DNA of 7,356 nucleotides from Deltaproteobacteria bacterium (GCA_029857975.1 JAOUFX010000126.1:1-7356), one strand, 5' to 3'; numbered from the stretch's first letter, positions 1 through 6,993 are shown. Notes: a model not told the origin generated them from the sequence alone. Translations and numbers: made by a program.

Positions 1-98
1 AATTTAGCATTGAACCAACCGTTACCCCCTCAGGGATCAAAATTGCTTTTATCGAAGGCCCGGAGGGGATCCGGATTGAGTTGGTGGAAAGGGATTAA
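1..98 (+). CDS. VOC/glyoxalase-fold family protein, C-terminal fragment
   Basis: This is the 3' end of a gene that begins before the window; the reading frame starts at base 3 and the stop is TAA at 96-98. The 31 visible residues include a stretch reading IAFIEGPEGIRIELVER. This matches the last beta-strand region of vicinal-oxygen-chelate (glyoxalase/bleomycin-resistance/methylmalonyl-CoA epimerase) proteins, where a 'DP-G-IEL' pattern carries the final metal-ligand glutamate. The likely ligand here is the Glu of 'RIEL'. VOC domains are small metal-dependent enzymes or binding proteins, and the substrate cannot be told from this fragment. No hairpin terminator is visible between its stop and the promoter at 131-158, so some read-through into the operon is possible. 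The family call is fairly secure and the function is unknown. Confidence 0.7.
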   Translation, partial: FSIEPTVTPSGIKIAFIEGPEGIRIELVERD

Positions 99-130
99 AT
101 AGATCATTACAGATGTTGATACAAAACCCC

Positions 131-158
131 TTGACTTGGTTTTTCCCTTGATTATACT
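131..158 (+). promoter_or_regulatory. Sigma-70-type promoter for the hydrolase-transporter operon
   Basis: A -35 box TTGACT (131-136) and a -10 box TATACT (153-158) are separated by a 16-bp spacer. Each box has one mismatch to TTGACA/TATAAT. The start of transcription would fall near 165, leaving a leader of roughly 68 bases before the ATG at 233. It is the only good promoter-like element seen in the gap between the VOC gene and the M20 gene. It is therefore the likely main promoter for the downstream block. Confidence 0.65.
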
Positions 159-162
159 AAAG

Positions 163-177
163 TTCCCCTATTGGGAA
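163..177. promoter_or_regulatory. Small dyad at the predicted transcription start (possible operator)
   Basis: TTCCC (163-167) and GGGAA (173-177) form a 5-bp inverted repeat around a 5-base centre, sitting over the predicted +1. The right arm, extended to GGGAAAA (173-179), is also the exact reverse complement of TTTTCCC at 141-147 inside the promoter spacer. A repressor could bind here, or a weak leader hairpin could form. The arms are short and chance is a real alternative. Confidence 0.25.
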
Positions 178-232
178 AATACAGTCGGAAAGTGTAACGT
201 AGAAGCAGGAATCGAGACAGAAAGGGTGAAAT

Positions 233-1402
233 ATGGATGATATCAAAGCCCATTTGGGAACCGCAGTGGATGCGCTGGCTGGAGATCTTTTTAACGTCAG
301 CGAATTTTTGTATAACAATCCCGAAATCGCTTACCAGGAATTTAAATCCTGTGAATACCTGAGTCGGTTCCTTGAGGAGCGCGGTTTTGAAGTCGAACGG
401 GGAGTTGGCGGGGTCAAAACCGCTTTCCTGGCCCGGCCTGCTGGACGCCCCCAAGAGCGGCCAACCGTCGCCCTGCTGGCTGAATATGATGCTCTGCCCG
501 GGGTGGGCCATGGCTGCGGCCATAACCTGATTGCGGCCATCAGTCTGGGGGCCGCTCTGGCGTTAAGCCGGTATATAGATGGCATTCCTGGTAGCCTGGC
601 CGTGGTCGGAACTCCCGCCGAAGAGGGTGGAGGCGGAAAAATCCTTCTGGCCGAAGCGGGCGTTTTTTCTGATATGGACATGGCTATGATGTGCCACCCC
701 GGTCGGCTCAATCGGCCCGGCGAAGGAATGCTCGGTCGAGTCAAGTTCAAAATCGAATTTTTTGGCCAAGCGGCGCATGCTTCCGTTTCGCCGGATCGGG
801 GGATCAACGCTTTGGATGCGATCGTGGCCGCTTACAATCATATCAGCGCTCTCCGGCAGGCAATTCGGCCCGATGCCCGTATCCATGGCATCATTACCCA
901 CGGCGGCGATGCCCCCAATATCATTCCTCAATATACCGCCGGCTTTTTTTATGTCCGGGCAGCCACCCGGAGCTACCGGGAAGAAGTGTTTAAGCGGGTA
1001 GAAAAATGCGTTGAGGGGGCCGCCCTCGCCACCGGAACCAGGTACAAAATCGAAGTGGGTCAACCCACCTTTGATCCGATAAAAAGAAACCTTCCCTTGG
1101 AAGAAGCGGTTAGGGTGAATATGGAAGCGCTTGGAATACCACTGAGCAAGGATGACGGCCGCCGCGGCTCTTCCGATATCGGAAATCTCAGTTATTACCT
1201 GCCGGCCATTCATCCTTCTCTGGCCATTGTAGACCCTGAAGTTCCCGGTCATTCCCAGACTTTTGCCGAAGCAACCATGAGCCCCCGGGGACGGGAAACC
1301 TTACTTAAAGCGGCCAAGCTCCTGGCCATGACCGGGTATGATTATCTGACTTCGGCGGAACTGAGAGAAAAAGTAAAGAACGCCTTCAAACAAATGGAAT
1401 AA
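233..1402 (+). CDS. M20-family amidohydrolase / metallopeptidase (PM20D2/ACY1L2-AbgB-like)
   Basis: A 389-residue cytoplasmic enzyme with no signal peptide, of normal length for M20 amidohydrolases. These are two-domain, binuclear-metal enzymes that hydrolyse amide bonds in dipeptides or acylated amino acids. The 'EYDALPG-GHGCGHN' block (residues 84-98) supplies Cys95 and His97; 'GTPAEEGGGG' (126-135) supplies the base Glu130 and ligand Glu131; 'CHPG' gives His155; 'GHSQTFAEA' gives His340. All expected M20D metal ligands are thus present. 'GQAAHAS' (178-184), with His182, and 'HGGDAPNIIP' (223-232) mark the dimerisation (lid) domain. The EYDALPG/GHGCGHN wording resembles the ACY1L2/PM20D2 branch (beta-alanyl dipeptidase in mammals) and AbgA/AbgB more than hippurate or IAA-amino-acid hydrolases. 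An AAGGGTG ribosome site lies just before the ATG. The gene ends 49 bp before the binding-protein gene, so it probably acts on the imported substrate. The family is near certain; the substrate is unknown. Confidence 0.93.
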   Translation: MDDIKAHLGTAVDALAGDLFNVSEFLYNNPEIAYQEFKSCEYLSRFLEERGFEVERGVGGVKTAFLARPAGRPQERPTVALLAEYDALPGVGHGCGHNLIAAISLGAALALSRYIDGIPGSLAVVGTPAEEGGGGKILLAEAGVFSDMDMAMMCHPGRLNRPGEGMLGRVKFKIEFFGQAAHASVSPDRGINALDAIVAAYNHISALRQAIRPDARIHGIITHGGDAPNIIPQYTAGFFYVRAATRSYREEVFKRVEKCVEGAALATGTRYKIEVGQPTFDPIKRNLPLEEAVRVNMEALGIPLSKDDGRRGSSDIGNLSYYLPAIHPSLAIVDPEVPGHSQTFAEATMSPRGRETLLKAAKLLAMTGYDYLTSAELREKVKNAFKQME

Positions 1403-1437
1403 TGGAAGACCAACATTCCAGTATTTTATATCTACAA

Positions 1438-1443
1438 AGGAGG
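1438..1443 (+). promoter_or_regulatory. Strong ribosome binding site of the binding-protein gene
   Basis: AGGAGG lies 8 bases before the ATG at 1452, a perfect Shine-Dalgarno site and the strongest in the operon. It fits the need for more binding protein than membrane components, and it fixes the start codon. Confidence 0.85.
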
Positions 1444-1451
1444 GATGGATA

Positions 1452-3026
1452 ATGAAAAAAATAAGTTATTTTGGTTTCGTACTTGTTTTCCTTTTCCTTG
1501 GTTGGAGTATTCCCCCAACCGGCCTGGCGGCGGAAAAACCACTGGTCGTCGGCTTCGAGGGGGATGCCGCCACTTTAGATCCCCATGCTCGCAATGAGAC
1601 TACAACCACTACCATCCAGCGCCATACGTATGAACAATTAATCAGCCTTGACGCCAACTTGAAAATCCAGCCCGACTTGGCCGAAAGCTGGAAACTGATC
1701 GATGATAACACCTGGGAGTTCAAGCTGCGCAAGGGCGTGAAGTTCCATAACGGTGAGCCCTTCAATGCCGCCGTGGCCAAATACTCCCTGGAACGGTGCA
1801 AGACTCATCCCAAGAGCCAGTATAAATACATGGTTCCCGATTACAAGGAGATCGTAGCGGTTGACGAGTACACCCTGCGCTATGTGACCAAGACCCCGAC
1901 GCCGGAGCTCTTGATCATGCTTGAGTCGGTATCCATGGTTCCCCCCAAATACTTCACCGATACGGAATACGGCAAGCTGGCCACCACCATGGTCGGAACC
2001 GGGCCCTACAAGTTTGTGGAGTGGGTTAAATATGATCACATCACCCTGGTGCGTAACGAAAACTGGCACCGGAGTCCTAAACCAGATTTCGAGAAAGTGA
2101 TCCTCCGGCCCATTCCCGAAAACGCCACACGGGTGGCCGCTCTGATCACCGGGGAAATCGACGCTTGTTGGGGTGTATCTATTCCGGACATACCCCGCGT
2201 GGAGAAGAATAAAAACACTTATGTCAGTCGCTGCCCCAGCCAGAGAGTGATCTACGTAATGTTCGATCTCCATTCGGAAAAAGGCGGACCCGCCCCCAAC
2301 GCTCAACCAGGTCTTCCCGCCGGCAAACCCAACCCATTCAAGGATATACGTGTCCGCAAAGCCATTGCCCATGCCATTAACGCGGATGACATCATTAAAT
2401 TCGTCATGGAAGGAAGCGCCTACCCGGCCTCCCAGATGGTCAGCTCCTATGCCACTGGTTTTAACCCGGCTATCAAACGACCCAAGTACGACCTGGCCCT
2501 GGCGAAGAAGCTGCTGGCTGAAGCCGGCTATCCCAACGGCTTTGAAGCCAATATTGACACCCCCAACGACCGCTACATCAACGACCAGCAGGTAACCGAA
2601 GCGATCGGCGCCCAGCTTGCAAAGATTGGCCTGCGGTTAAAAGTTGTAGCTACCCCCAAGGCGGTCTTCTTCCCCAAAGTGGACCGTTATGAATCGCCTT
2701 TCTTTCTTGCCGGGTGGGGGACTCTTTCCTGGCAGGGGACCATGAACGGCTTTTTCCGGGAGAAAAAAGGCTCCTATGGGCGGACCAACCGCGGTCGCTT
2801 CTCGGACCCGGAATTGGGGAAAAAGATGGACGTGGCCAACAGCATCATGGATGATGCCAAACGAGAGAAACTGCGCGATGAAATTTCAGCAAAGATCTAT
2901 GCCACCTATTATGTGATCCCCCTTTACTATCAGGAAAATGTCTTCGGCTTTTCCAGAAGGATCAAAAACGCGAAAGCTCGGGTTGATGAACGACTTTTCG
3001 CCCATGAATTGAAGAAAGCTGAATAG
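1452..3026 (+). CDS. ABC transporter periplasmic peptide-binding protein (SBP family 5, DppA/OppA-like)
   Basis: A 524-residue exported solute-binding protein that should deliver its ligand to the permease pair encoded downstream. The N-terminus is a signal peptide: KK at 2-3, a hydrophobic core at about 7-20, and likely cleavage after Ala26 or Ala27 (TGLAA-EKP). There is no lipobox cysteine, so it should be soluble in the periplasm rather than a lipoprotein. Family-5 landmarks are 'LAESWK..DD.TWEFKLRKGVKFHNGEPF' (76-104), 'GTGPYKFVEW' (182-191), 'FKDIRVRKAIAHAIN' (296-310) and 'AKKLLAEAGYPNGF' (351-364). The length is typical. This family also includes nickel, haem, glutathione and oligosaccharide binders, so the ligand cannot be assigned from the fold. 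The neighbouring M20 hydrolase favours a dipeptide or other amide-linked compound. A strong AGGAGG site precedes the ATG, and a large hairpin follows the stop codon. Confidence 0.93.
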   Translation: MKKISYFGFVLVFLFLGWSIPPTGLAAEKPLVVGFEGDAATLDPHARNETTTTTIQRHTYEQLISLDANLKIQPDLAESWKLIDDNTWEFKLRKGVKFHNGEPFNAAVAKYSLERCKTHPKSQYKYMVPDYKEIVAVDEYTLRYVTKTPTPELLIMLESVSMVPPKYFTDTEYGKLATTMVGTGPYKFVEWVKYDHITLVRNENWHRSPKPDFEKVILRPIPENATRVAALITGEIDACWGVSIPDIPRVEKNKNTYVSRCPSQRVIYVMFDLHSEKGGPAPNAQPGLPAGKPNPFKDIRVRKAIAHAINADDIIKFVMEGSAYPASQMVSSYATGFNPAIKRPKYDLALAKKLLAEAGYPNGFEANIDTPNDRYINDQQVTEAIGAQLAKIGLRLKVVATPKAVFFPKVDRYESPFFLAGWGTLSWQGTMNGFFREKKGSYGRTNRGRFSDPELGKKMDVANSIMDDAKREKLRDEISAKIYATYYVIPLYYQENVFGFSRRIKNAKARVDERLFAHELKKAE

Positions 3027-3049
3027 CGAAGCTGGGGGAAAAGGATAGA

Positions 3050-3099
3050 AAAATCCCCCCTCCGTCCTCCTTTCCGAAAGGGGGGGAGGGGGGGGTTTT
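3050..3099. repeat. Large C-rich/G-rich palindrome between binding-protein and permease genes
   Basis: A nearly perfect 50-base inverted repeat lies 23 bases after the binding-protein stop. The outer arms pair AAAA (3050-3053) with TTTT (3096-3099) and six C (3055-3060) with six G (3089-3094). The inner stem is CTTT (3070-3073) with AAAG (3077-3080) around a CCG loop, and there are a few wobbles and mismatches between. The T tract after the G-rich arm gives it the look of an intrinsic terminator, and the upstream A tract would make it work on both strands. In an ABC operon such an element usually trims transcription into the permease genes or protects the 3' end of the binding-protein message. 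Palindromes starting AAATCCCCC are, from general familiarity, often dispersed in Desulfobacterota genomes, so this may be one copy of a small mobile repeat. Confidence 0.75.
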
Positions 3100-3111
3100 G
3101 TAACTAAAGCT

Positions 3112-4032
3112 ATGGGCCTTTACATCCTCAGACGTATCTATCAAGCGCTCGTTGTATTTTTCGTGGTTACCGCCATTGTATTTTCCATCCTGCATATCTC
3201 GGGAGACCCCCTTGCCCTGCTCATGCCGCCCGATGCTCCTCCCTCAGATGTGGAGGATATGCGGCGGACGCTCGGTCTGGATAAGCCTCTCATTGTCCAG
3301 TATGGCCTGTTCCTGAAGAGCGCCGCCCAGGGCAATCTGGGTGTCAGCTACCATCACGGCCAGCCGGCCCTCAAGCTCGTCTTGGAGCGCTTACCCGCTT
3401 CCCTGGAACTGGTAATCACCACCATGGTGATCAGCTTGGTCCTGGCCATGCCCATTGGGGTTTGGGCCGCGTCGCGGAGAGGTACATTCGTGGACCGGGC
3501 CAGCCTGCTCGGTTCACTCATCGGCATTTCAGCCCCGCCTTTCTGGATCGGCATTGCTTTCATCCTCATCTTTTCCGTTGAACTTCGCTGGCTGCCTTCG
3601 TCTGGACGGGGAACCTGGGCCCATCTGGTTCTCCCAGCCACCTCCTTGGCCCTCTATCGCCTGGCTCTTTTCATCCGCCTGATCCGGGCGGGAATGCTCG
3701 ACATTATGACCATGGATTTCATCCGGACGGCCCGCTCCAAAGGGGTGAGCGAGCAAAAAGTTATCTATAAACACGCTTTGAAGAACACTTTGATTCCTTT
3801 TGTGACCATTGCCGGGATGCAAATGGGGTCTTTGCTCGCCGGTGCCATTGTAACAGAAAAAGTCTTTGCCTGGCCCGGGATGGGGCGGCTGTTTCTGGAA
3901 TCCATTGGGGTGATGGATTTCCCCGTCATCATAGCCTGGGCCTTGGTTACGGCCACGATATTTTTGACCGTTAATCTGGCCGTAGATATTGTCTATGTTT
4001 GGTTGGATCCCCGGATTCGGCACGAAAAATGA
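3112..4032 (+). CDS. dppB: ABC transporter inner-membrane permease, DppB/OppB type
   Basis: A 306-residue permease, the usual DppB length. It starts with the family hallmark 'YILRRIYQ' (4-11) and a first membrane helix at about 11-29, followed by a periplasmic part with 'RRTLGLDKPLIVQY' (51-64) and 'GNLGVSY' (74-80). Further hydrophobic segments are near 100-120, 132-157, 172-192, 226-247 and 272-297. The EAA coupling loop, which docks on the ATPases, is seen as 'DFIRTARSKGVSE' (202-214) with Gly211, followed by 'LIPF'. 'FAWPGMGRL' (252-260) is another strongly conserved family stretch. It should form a heterodimeric channel with the next gene's product. The ATG at 3112 is supported by the N-terminal homology but has no recognisable Shine-Dalgarno site. 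The gene ends in an ATGA overlap with the next. The substrate type (dipeptide, oligopeptide or other) is not determinable, so the gene symbol denotes family only. Confidence 0.92.
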   Translation: MGLYILRRIYQALVVFFVVTAIVFSILHISGDPLALLMPPDAPPSDVEDMRRTLGLDKPLIVQYGLFLKSAAQGNLGVSYHHGQPALKLVLERLPASLELVITTMVISLVLAMPIGVWAASRRGTFVDRASLLGSLIGISAPPFWIGIAFILIFSVELRWLPSSGRGTWAHLVLPATSLALYRLALFIRLIRAGMLDIMTMDFIRTARSKGVSEQKVIYKHALKNTLIPFVTIAGMQMGSLLAGAIVTEKVFAWPGMGRLFLESIGVMDFPVIIAWALVTATIFLTVNLAVDIVYVWLDPRIRHEK

Positions 4033-4988
4033 GCGTTCAGACTGCCTCCAAGACAATTTTAACCGACCTAACCGAAGCTGCCTACGCTCCGCCGAAAGCT
4101 CGCTTTTTAGGCTTCGAGTACATTCCCGCTGAACGCCAGCTCCTGCACTCATTTTTAACCAACAAATTGGTGTTGGGCGCTTTAGTGGTACTCCTTTTTC
4201 TGGTGTTCTGCGCAGTTTTTGCATACTGGATTGCGCCCGTCGATCCCCTCGAGCAAACCCTGAGGGCCCGCCTCCGGCCGCCGATCTGGCAAGAGCGGGG
4301 TATGAGCCCTTATTATTTGGGAACAGACCGGCTGGGCCGGGATGTTTTGTCCAATATCATCTATGGCTTACGGATCTCGCTGATGGTGGGATTCTTTAGC
4401 GTGGGTATCTCGCTTCTGATTGGTCTTACCCTGGGCTTGACCGCCGGCTATACCCGGGGTTTCTGGGAGACGCTGATCATGCGGGCGGTGGATGTTCAGC
4501 TCTCCCTACCCCTGATCATGGTGGCCTTGTGCTTCATGGTTATCTTCGGGCAGGGCCTGGGGAAAATGATCATCGTTTTGGCCATCACCGGATGGGCCGA
4601 ATACGCCCGTACCGTGCGGGGAACGGTTTTGTCCATCCGGGAGAAGGAGTACGTGGAAGCGGCCCATGCCCTCGGTTTTGGTCCCTGGACCATTATGGTC
4701 AAATATCTTCTGATTAACGCGATAACCCCCGTTTTAATCCTCTCGGCCGTCCAGGTCCCTCGGGTGATCATATTGGAGGCGACTCTAAGCTTTCTCGGTC
4801 TGGGTGTGCCGGTCAATACTCCTTCGATTGGACTGGCCATTGCCCGGGGATATCAGGTCCTCTTTTCGGGCAGCTGGTGGGCTTCCATATTCCCTGGACT
4901 GGCCCTGATGTTCCTCGTGGCCTGCATTAACATCGTGGCCGACTGGCTCCGCGATGCTCTTGAACCCAGATCCCGGGAGCAAGTTTGA
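4029..4988 (+). CDS. dppC: ABC transporter inner-membrane permease, DppC/OppC type
   Basis: A 319-residue second permease subunit. The ATG at 4029 overlaps the previous stop (ATGA, 4029-4032), the normal arrangement for translationally coupled permease genes. An in-frame ATG at 3999 would add ten residues inside dppB and is less likely. The cytoplasmic N-terminus is followed by the first membrane helix (about 46-69), the OppC-type motif 'YYLGTDRLGRDVLSNIIYGLR' (95-115), helices near 118-140, 156-175 and 178-193, the EAA loop 'YVEAAHALGFGPW' (208-220) with the canonical EAA and Gly216, then 'ILEATLSFLGLGV' (248-260) and a final helix near 284-304. All features expected of a binding-protein-dependent peptide permease are present. 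It pairs with DppB and docks on DppD/DppF. The family is certain and the substrate is not. Confidence 0.93.
   Translation: MSVQTASKTILTDLTEAAYAPPKARFLGFEYIPAERQLLHSFLTNKLVLGALVVLLFLVFCAVFAYWIAPVDPLEQTLRARLRPPIWQERGMSPYYLGTDRLGRDVLSNIIYGLRISLMVGFFSVGISLLIGLTLGLTAGYTRGFWETLIMRAVDVQLSLPLIMVALCFMVIFGQGLGKMIIVLAITGWAEYARTVRGTVLSIREKEYVEAAHALGFGPWTIMVKYLLINAITPVLILSAVQVPRVIILEATLSFLGLGVPVNTPSIGLAIARGYQVLFSGSWWASIFPGLALMFLVACINIVADWLRDALEPRSREQV
4975..4979 (+). promoter_or_regulatory. Ribosome binding site that fixes the dppD start
   Basis: GGGAG inside the end of dppC lies 10 bases before the ATG at 4990. It supports that start over the in-frame ATG at 4954, which would extend the protein by 12 residues into dppC. 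Confidence 0.6.
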
Positions 4989-4989
4989 C

Positions 4990-5970
4990 ATGGGAAGACT
5001 CCTTACCATAGAGGATTTGAAGATTTACTTTCACATCCTGGCCGGAACGGTCCGGGCGGTGGATGGGATAAGCTTCCATTTGGACCAGGGTGAAACTCTG
5101 GGAATGGTGGGGGAGTCCGGTTGCGGCAAGAGCGTCACAGCTATGTCCCTGCTACAACTCATTCCCATGCCGCCGGGGGAACTCGCTGGAGGTCGGGCCG
5201 AGTTTGAAGGGAGGGACCTGCTGCGTCTCAATTCAGATCAGATTAGGCAGGTACGAGGGAACCGCATTTCGATGATCTTCCAGGAACCCATGACTTCTCT
5301 CAACCCCGTCTTCACCATCGGCAACCAGATCAAGGAAGCGATCCAGCTCCATCAAGGGTTGAATTCCGGCCAGGCAGAGGATAAGGCCGTGGAGATGCTC
5401 GACCTGGTAGGTATTCCCGACCCCCAAAGGCGGGTCGGAGAGTATCCCCATCAGCTCAGCGGAGGAATGCGCCAGCGAGCCATGATCGCCATGGCCCTTA
5501 GCTGTAATCCTGCTCTCCTCATTGCGGATGAGCCGACGACAGCCTTGGACGTGACGGTTCAGGCCCAAATTTTAGAACTGATGCTCGACCTGCAAGCAAA
5601 GATCAACATGAGCATCATGATTATTACTCATAATTTAGGGGTCATCGCCGAGATGGCCGAACGGGTTATTGTAATGTACTGCGGTAAGATCGTCGAATCC
5701 GCGGACGTGCGCGCCATCTTTCACCATCCCCTGCATCCTTATACGCGGCAGCTTTTAGCTTCCGTTCCCCACTTAGGAGCAGAGCAAGACCGGCTCCAGG
5801 AAATTCCCGGGGTTGTTCCCAGCCTTTACGCCCTGCCGCCAGGGTGCGATTTTCACCCCCGTTGTGCTGAAGCAACCGAGGCCTGTAAACTCCGGCTTCC
5901 TAAGCTGTTGGAGTTGGAGCCTGGCCATTGGGTGGCTTGCGGTCGTGCAGGGGGAGGGTCTAATGAATAA
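4990..5970 (+). CDS. dppD: ABC transporter ATP-binding protein, DppD/OppD type
   Basis: A 326-residue ATPase that powers the permease pair as a heterodimer with the next gene's product; the length matches DppD. Visible motifs are Walker A 'GESGCGKS' (41-48), the Q-loop '[11 protein letters not shown]' (96-106) with Gln98, the signature 'LSGGMRQR' (156-163), Walker B 'LLIADE' (176-181) with catalytic Glu181, and the switch His214 in 'ITHN'. The C-terminal oligopeptide-transporter extension includes '[16 protein letters not shown]' (245-260) and four cysteines at 286, 292, 299 and 317, the pattern that holds a [4Fe-4S] cluster in some characterised DppD/OppD proteins. The start at 4990 lies one base after the dppC stop and has a GGGAG ribosome site. 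The end overlaps the next gene by 8 bp. No motif is missing, so it should be active. Confidence 0.95.
   Translation: MGRLLTIEDLKIYFHILAGTVRAVDGISFHLDQGETLGMVGESGCGKSVTAMSLLQLIPMPPGELAGGRAEFEGRDLLRLNSDQIRQVRGNRISMIFQEPMTSLNPVFTIGNQIKEAIQLHQGLNSGQAEDKAVEMLDLVGIPDPQRRVGEYPHQLSGGMRQRAMIAMALSCNPALLIADEPTTALDVTVQAQILELMLDLQAKINMSIMIITHNLGVIAEMAERVIVMYCGKIVESADVRAIFHHPLHPYTRQLLASVPHLGAEQDRLQEIPGVVPSLYALPPGCDFHPRCAEATEACKLRLPKLLELEPGHWVACGRAGGGSNE
5951..5958 (+). promoter_or_regulatory. Ribosome binding site that fixes the dppF start
   Basis: GGGGAGGG, within the last codons of dppD, ends 4 bases before the ATG at 5963. It selects that start over an in-frame ATG at 5813, which would add 50 residues lacking ABC-family character inside dppD. 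Confidence 0.75.
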
Positions 5971-6949
5971 CTCCTCCCTTTTAAGCGTTCGTGATCTGAA
6001 GAAGCATTTTTTATTGAAACGAACCTCTATTTTTGGGCCGCGAGATTGGGTTTACGCTGTGGATGGGGTGAGCCTGGAACTCCAGAAGGAAGAAACTCTG
6101 GGCTTAGTGGGCGAGTCGGGGTGCGGCAAATCGACCCTCGGTCGGACCATTCTCCATTTGATTAAACCTACTGCCGGCAAGATCTTCTTCGAAGGGCAGG
6201 ACATCACCCAGTTAAAACCCGTTCAGTGGAAAAAGCTTCGGGCCGAGATGCAGATCATTTTTCAGGACCCGTACTCTTCGCTCAATCCCCGGTTAACCGT
6301 AGAGCATATCGTCGGCGATGCCCTCCGGACCCATGGATTGGCTGCCGCAAGCGAAGTGGCCGACCGGGTGGCGGGAATTTTAGAAAAGGTTGGTATCCAC
6401 CGCGAGAAGGTGAGATGTTTTCCCCACGAATTCTCGGGGGGTCAGCGCCAGCGCATCGGGATTGCCCGGGCTTTAATCCTCAGACCCAAGCTTATCATTT
6501 GCGATGAGCCGGTCAGCGCCTTAGACGTGTCCATTCAGGCCCAGGTGATCAACCTCTTGGGTGACCTCAAGGACGAGTTTCACTTGTCTTACATTATGAT
6601 TGCCCACGACCTGAGCGTAGTCAACCACGTCAGCAACCGGATTGCCGTCATGTATTTGGGCAAAGTCATCGAACTAACCTCAAATAAAAAACTGCTGGCT
6701 AAGCCGCTGCATCCTTACACCCAGGCACTTATGTCCGCCGTGCCGGTTTTAGATCCGGACAAGAAAAAGAAACGGATTATCCTGAAAGGGGATGTACCCA
6801 GCCCGATCAACCCTCCCTCAGGTTGCCGATTCCACCCGCGCTGCCCGCAGATCATGAACATTTGCTCCCAGGTTGAACCCATTTGGGCTGAAGTAGAGCC
6901 CAACCATTTCGCTATGTGCCACTTGTACGGGGCCTGTCAGCCCCAGTAA
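5963..6949 (+). CDS. dppF: ABC transporter ATP-binding protein, DppF/OppF type
   Basis: A 328-residue ATPase, partner of DppD. Motifs in order: an N-terminal strand with 'LLSVRDLKKHF' (6-16), Walker A 'GESGCGKST' (50-58), the Q-loop 'IIFQDPYSSLNPR' (98-110) with Gln101, the signature 'FSGGQRQR' (157-164), Walker B 'LIICDE' (177-182) with Glu182, and the switch His215 in 'IAHD'. 'KKHF' near the start, 'DPYSSLNPR' and 'FSGGQRQRIGIARAL' are characteristic of the OppF/DppF branch rather than OppD/DppD. The C-terminal extension has 'KPLHPYTQALMSAVP' (247-261) and cysteines 288, 294, 301 and 319, with the same spacing as in DppD. Its ATG overlaps the end of dppD by 8 bp, behind a strong GGGGAGGG site. 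It is the last gene of the operon. Both ATP sites of the heterodimer look intact. Confidence 0.95.
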   Translation: MNNSSLLSVRDLKKHFLLKRTSIFGPRDWVYAVDGVSLELQKEETLGLVGESGCGKSTLGRTILHLIKPTAGKIFFEGQDITQLKPVQWKKLRAEMQIIFQDPYSSLNPRLTVEHIVGDALRTHGLAAASEVADRVAGILEKVGIHREKVRCFPHEFSGGQRQRIGIARALILRPKLIICDEPVSALDVSIQAQVINLLGDLKDEFHLSYIMIAHDLSVVNHVSNRIAVMYLGKVIELTSNKKLLAKPLHPYTQALMSAVPVLDPDKKKKRIILKGDVPSPINPPSGCRFHPRCPQIMNICSQVEPIWAEVEPNHFAMCHLYGACQPQ

Positions 6950-6952
6950 GAA

Positions 6953-6993
6953 GGGTTCAAGGGAATCCAGGGGCCAAGGATTCAAGGGTTCAA
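6953..6993 (+). repeat. Short TTCAAGGG direct repeats after dppF
   Basis: TTCAAGGG occurs at 6956-6963 and again at 6981-6988, 25 bases apart. GGGTTCAA occurs at 6953-6960 and 6986-6993. The region reads as a degenerate GG(A/G)TTCAAGG array. It may be the edge of a dispersed intergenic repeat, or chance in a low-complexity stretch. Confidence 0.35.

Noticed and set aside
563..1252. Long antisense open frame (229 codons) opposite the M20 hydrolase gene
   Set aside because: Its translation has no family resemblance, there is no ribosome site, and it lies wholly opposite a gene with intact catalytic motifs; it is a by-product of codon bias.
1403..1451. Separate promoter for the binding-protein gene
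   Set aside because: The 49-bp gap has an AT-rich TATTTTATAT stretch but no matching -35 box at a suitable distance, so co-transcription with the hydrolase gene is the simpler reading.
1638..2372. Long antisense open frame (244 codons) opposite the binding-protein gene
   Set aside because: It is opposite a well-supported family-5 binding protein, and its translation shows no recognisable domain or start signal.
3999..4031. Earlier in-frame start for dppC
   Set aside because: It would put ten extra residues inside dppB without a ribosome site; the ATGA overlap at 4029-4032 is the standard coupling arrangement.
3529..4224. Antisense open frame (231 codons) spanning the dppB/dppC junction
   Set aside because: It covers two clearly real permease genes, its product is low-complexity and charged, and it has no start signals.
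5813..5962. Earlier in-frame start for dppF adding 50 residues
   Set aside because: The added residues are out-of-frame dppD sequence without ABC-family character, while the ATG at 5963 has a strong GGGGAGGG site.
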